NCBI GenBank assembly: GCA_041390825.1
Contig: JAWKPF010000011.1
Location: forward strand, 62,001-126,000
Origin: Thermomicrobiales bacterium
GTDB lineage: Bacteria; Chloroflexota; Chloroflexia; Thermomicrobiales; UBA6265
Length of the DNA: 64,000 bases
Reading direction: 5' to 3'
Under the pieces are notes generated by a model. It ran no database searches. It had not been told where the DNA came from and worked only from the letters and a program-made list of their open reading frames with translations. The translations under genes were made by a program, and so were the position numbers. Positions 61,232-64,000 of this stretch are shown here, piece after piece. How positions within the stretch are numbered: position 1 is the stretch's first letter; each line of letters begins with the position of its first letter.

Positions 61232-63568
61232 CTACACCAGCTCGTGTTCCAGTGCCTTGCGGACAGCTGCGGCGCGGTTGCGGGCGTCGAGCTTCTGCAA
61301 GACATGACCCACATGCGTGCGGGCTGTGGCGTGGCTGATGAAGAGGGCATCGCCAATCTGGCGATCGGTCATCCCCTGCACCATCAACGCCAGCACATCC
61401 TGTTCCCGCGGTGAGAGGTCGAACGTTTCAGGGCGTTCCGGATCCGCGCTTCCGCGAAGCGACAACCCTTCGATGCGCTTGCCCGTTTCGATCGCTCCGG
61501 CGATCGCTTCCGCCCGTGTCACCGACTCGGCCAGGGTCATCCCCACGGCATCCGCTGCCAGCCGGTGCAAATCGTCTGGCTGGAGATGCGTTCTCAGTTG
61601 AGCGCGATCGGCATCGGAAATCCAGGTGCCTTCGCGTGGCAGCACCGCGTAACTGGTGAGCATGAGTTCGGCGCTGGCCAACAGGTCGAGCGCTTCCGTT
61701 GTCCACTCGAGACGCAATGCGATCGTGATCAATCCGGAAAGCGCTTCGAAGATGGCCCAATGATTCTCGGTCTCCAGTGCCAGGGGCAGGCTCTCCCGCA
61801 GATAGCGCGCGGCGGTCGTGGAATCTCCGCGTTGGAGCGCCAGGTCGGCCAGCAGCTGCAACGTCCAGATCACCCCACGCGACTGTGAATACCTTGACTG
61901 CTCCTCCAGTGCCAGATTGAGTTCGCGTTCGGCGTCTTCGAGCCGCCCAAGCCGCATGTAGGCGATGCCGATCAGATCGATGGCGCCCGCGGCGTACGTG
62001 GGAGCCTCTTTCTGGAATGCCAGGGTCTGGTTGGATAGCTCGATCATGCGGTGATAGTCGCCCTGATACCAAACCGCCTGGGCCGACCAGAGCAGCGACA
62101 TCGCCTGCTTGACCGGATCGCCCAACGCAACCGCGACCTCCAGCGCCTGTTGATGCCGCTCGAGCGCAAGCGTCGGTTCCCCCTGCGACCAGGCGAGAAT
62201 GCCCGCGCTATGGAAAAGCCGCCAGACTTCCGCGGGTTCCGCGTCGCAGGTAGCGATCAGCGGCAGCGTTCGATCGTTCCAACGGCGCCCCTCGCTTCCC
62301 TGCGCGCTGAATGCCCAGACTGCCCAGAGATTTCCGACGATGCGAATGGCCCGCCGCTGGTCTCCCCGTTCGAAGACCCAAGCGAGCGCGGCGCGGATGT
62401 TGTCGAGATCCGCACGCATGCGTGCATACAGAACGTGTTCGCGTGGGCCGAAAATGAGCGGCTCGTAACGCGTCGTGAGAATGTCGACCCACGCGGCATG
62501 GCGCTCTCGCATGGCGTCCAACTCGCCGGCGCGTTCCAGTTCCAGTGTGACGAACTCGCGCACCGTGGGATAGAGCAGAAAACGCGGCTCGCCGTCGGGC
62601 GTCTCCGCGGTTTCCACCATGCTCGCATCGACCAGGTGTTCGATGAGATCGAGCGTTTCGCCGGGTGCCGCAATACCGGATGCTTCGGCCACCGCTTCGA
62701 TCCCATCGAGCGGGACGGTGCCGGCAAAGACCCCCATGGCGCGCAGAACGGCGCGTTGTTCCTCGGGAAGGAGGCGGTAGCTCCAGTCGATCGCATCGCG
62801 CATCGAGCGCAACCGCTCGGGCGCATCATTGGGGCCAGATGCCAGAATCCGCAACGGCTGCGACAGGCGATTCAGCAATGCCTGGGGCGCCATGATGCGC
62901 GTCCGGGCCGAGGCAAGCTCGATCGCGAGGGGAACGCCCGAGAGTTCGGCGCAGATCGCTTCGATCGCATCCAGTTCGGTGGACGACGGCGCGTAGTCCG
63001 CGCGAATCGCGCGGCTGCGCTGGACGAACAACTCGGCGGCTTCGCTGTGGCCAGTTCCGGCTGCAGGTTTGCTGAGACCGAGCGGGCCGAGCGCAACGAC
63101 CTGCTCGTTCGCAAGATTGAGCCTGGCGCGGCTGGTGGTGAGAATCTTCAAACCGGGCGATTGGGAAAGAAGCTGCGACAGGAGCGGCGCCGCGGTCAAC
63201 AGGTGTTCGAAGTTGTCGAGCACCAACAGGGCGCTGGCTCCATCGAGCGCTTCCGCGATCTGCGTGTGCAGCGAATCGGCTCCACGCTCACGCAGGTCGA
63301 GCTGCTGGGCGATGGTGGGAAGCACGAACGACGGCTCGGCAACACCCGCAAGCTCGATGAACCAGCGACCGCCTTCGAATCCCGGCGCCGTCAGGGCGGC
63401 ATGCAATGCCAACCGGGTCTTGCCCACACCGCCGGGACCGACGAGCGTAACCAGCCGAACACCGGGCTGCGCCAACAGGCCATGGATGGCCGCGGTTTCC
63501 TCGGTCCGTCCGATCAGCGAGGTCTGTGGGCGAGGGAATCGGTTGAGATTGGACGGTTCGAAGGACAA
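61232..63568 (-). CDS. LuxR-family regulator with NB-ARC-type ATPase, third
   Basis: A 778-residue regulator: SLIGRTEETAAIHGLL, P-loop VGPGGVGKTRLALHAAL, LLVLDNFEHLLTAAP, KILTTSRARLNL, a helical repeat region, then DLSPREQDVLALMVQGMTDRQIGDALFISHATARTHV, the LuxR helix-turn-helix. It is more distant from the two at 12189 and 15431, and closer at the C-terminus to the partial gene at 63717 (both finish with QKLDARNRAAAVRKALE). The TTG start at 63568 is uncertain. It has no adjacent cupin; targets are unknown. Confidence 0.9.
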   Translation of the reverse strand: MSFEPSNLNRFPRPQTSLIGRTEETAAIHGLLAQPGVRLVTLVGPGGVGKTRLALHAALTAPGFEGGRWFIELAGVAEPSFVLPTIAQQLDLRERGADSLHTQIAEALDGASALLVLDNFEHLLTAAPLLSQLLSQSPGLKILTTSRARLNLANEQVVALGPLGLSKPAAGTGHSEAAELFVQRSRAIRADYAPSSTELDAIEAICAELSGVPLAIELASARTRIMAPQALLNRLSQPLRILASGPNDAPERLRSMRDAIDWSYRLLPEEQRAVLRAMGVFAGTVPLDGIEAVAEASGIAAPGETLDLIEHLVDASMVETAETPDGEPRFLLYPTVREFVTLELERAGELDAMRERHAAWVDILTTRYEPLIFGPREHVLYARMRADLDNIRAALAWVFERGDQRRAIRIVGNLWAVWAFSAQGSEGRRWNDRTLPLIATCDAEPAEVWRLFHSAGILAWSQGEPTLALERHQQALEVAVALGDPVKQAMSLLWSAQAVWYQGDYHRMIELSNQTLAFQKEAPTYAAGAIDLIGIAYMRLGRLEDAERELNLALEEQSRYSQSRGVIWTLQLLADLALQRGDSTTAARYLRESLPLALETENHWAIFEALSGLITIALRLEWTTEALDLLASAELMLTSYAVLPREGTWISDADRAQLRTHLQPDDLHRLAADAVGMTLAESVTRAEAIAGAIETGKRIEGLSLRGSADPERPETFDLSPREQDVLALMVQGMTDRQIGDALFISHATARTHVGHVLQKLDARNRAAAVRKALEHELV

Positions 63569-63716
63569 AGTCAGTTCCGCCGGATGAAGCGCGAATCGCT
63601 GCGGTAGTGTCCAGGGTCTGGGAGTCGCTGTCCAGCGGGTAGAACGGAGCCGTCGGCGGGCGGTACTCAGTCGTCAGTCAGCGGCCGTCGAGGCGGTCGA
63701 CAGACGACTGGTCGCT

Positions 63717-64000
63717 TCAGACGAGTTCGAGTTCCAGCGCCTTGCGAACGGCCGCGGCGCGGTTGCGGGCGTCGAGCTTCTGTAGCACATGCGCAACGTG
63801 ACTCCGGGCTGTTCCGTGGCTGATCTTCAACTCCGCGCTGATCTGCCGGTCGGTCTTGCCCTGCACGAGCAGCGCAAGCACGGCCTGCTCGCGAGGCGAA
63901 AGATCGAACGCGTTGGGCGCCTGTGGCGTGCGTTTGACCGGCGCCTTCGGGCGCGCGGGCCGTCGTTGGCCGGATTCGATCTGCGCCGCGATCTCCGATG
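63717..64000 (-). CDS. LuxR-family regulator, fourth, partial (cut by window end)
   Basis: Only the C-terminal 94 residues are in the window. They include FDLSPREQAVLALLVQGKTDRQISAELKISHGTARSHVAHVLQKLDARNRAAAVRKALELELV, a LuxR helix-turn-helix almost the same as the end of the regulator at 61232. The upstream part lies beyond 64000; an NB-ARC ATPase is expected by comparison. The 148 bp between the two genes holds no other gene. Confidence 0.85.
   Translation of the reverse strand, partial: SEIAAQIESGQRRPARPKAPVKRTPQAPNAFDLSPREQAVLALLVQGKTDRQISAELKISHGTARSHVAHVLQKLDARNRAAAVRKALELELV

Noticed and set aside
62051..63607. 518-codon plus-strand frame opposite the third LuxR-ATPase
   Set aside because: Shadow of the minus-strand gene with P-loop and HTH motifs.
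1..64000. tRNA, rRNA or tmRNA genes
   Set aside because: No TTCRANY-type arm with matching acceptor stems or rRNA blocks were seen on either strand by eye; short matches near 33295 did not fold.

Overview
The window is GC-rich DNA (roughly 60-65% G+C by eye) from a bacterium with no phage or plasmid character. Several features fit the Thermomicrobia branch of Chloroflexota: very large NB-ARC/LuxR regulators, a dehydrogenase resembling S-(hydroxymethyl)mycothiol dehydrogenase, an LPXTG-type surface protein, Tat-dependent peptide-binding proteins and heptanucleotide repeats between genes. The lineage is an inference; no rRNA or other phylogenetic marker was compared.

Layout. 1-9.1 kb: a peptide/nickel-type solute-binding protein, a divergent amidohydrolase, a MarR regulator, an EVE-domain protein, and two paralogous secreted/membrane proteins with a Vps62-like domain flanking a hot-dog thioesterase. 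9.1-17.8 kb: a DEAD-box RNA helicase with a C-terminal zinc motif, then a tandemly duplicated pair of [LuxR-type ATPase regulator + secreted cupin] units. 18-26.1 kb: a zinc alcohol dehydrogenase, an AbrB/RelE-like toxin-antitoxin pair joined to an M42 peptidase, and a methyltransferase, penicillin-acylase-like and frameshifted M24 peptidase run. 26.4-33.2 kb: one 2261-residue glycine-rich repeat protein with a signal peptide and an LPTTG sorting signal. 33.8-43.9 kb: YvlD-like membrane protein, Crp/Fnr regulator, IF-1, a two-zinc-motif protein, a sugar-acid dehydratase, proline iminopeptidase, DUF1269-like proteins, Cu/Zn superoxide dismutase, and an ECF sigma factor with a membrane partner. 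44-52.3 kb: a HEPN-like plus CBS-pair protein, a flavin/F420-type oxidoreductase, then a minus-strand series: J-domain-like coiled-coil protein, galM, an enolase-superfamily enzyme, MntA/HepT, dnaA and an HTH regulator. 52.5-64 kb: small redox and VOC proteins, a DsbA-family protein, a thioredoxin-NHL protein divergent from ctaB, a TerC protein, and two more LuxR-family regulators, the last cut by the window end.

The most unusual items are: the giant repeat protein, built from about six super-repeats of 1.0-1.07 kb of which five carry a spaced cysteine pair; the HEPN-like/CBS fusion; the duplicated regulator-cupin units, which share a 65-nt identical stretch over the P-loop; the TGATG junction between hepT and a possible extended dnaA start; and three period-7 tandem arrays between genes. 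No tRNA, rRNA, CRISPR array or insertion sequence was found.
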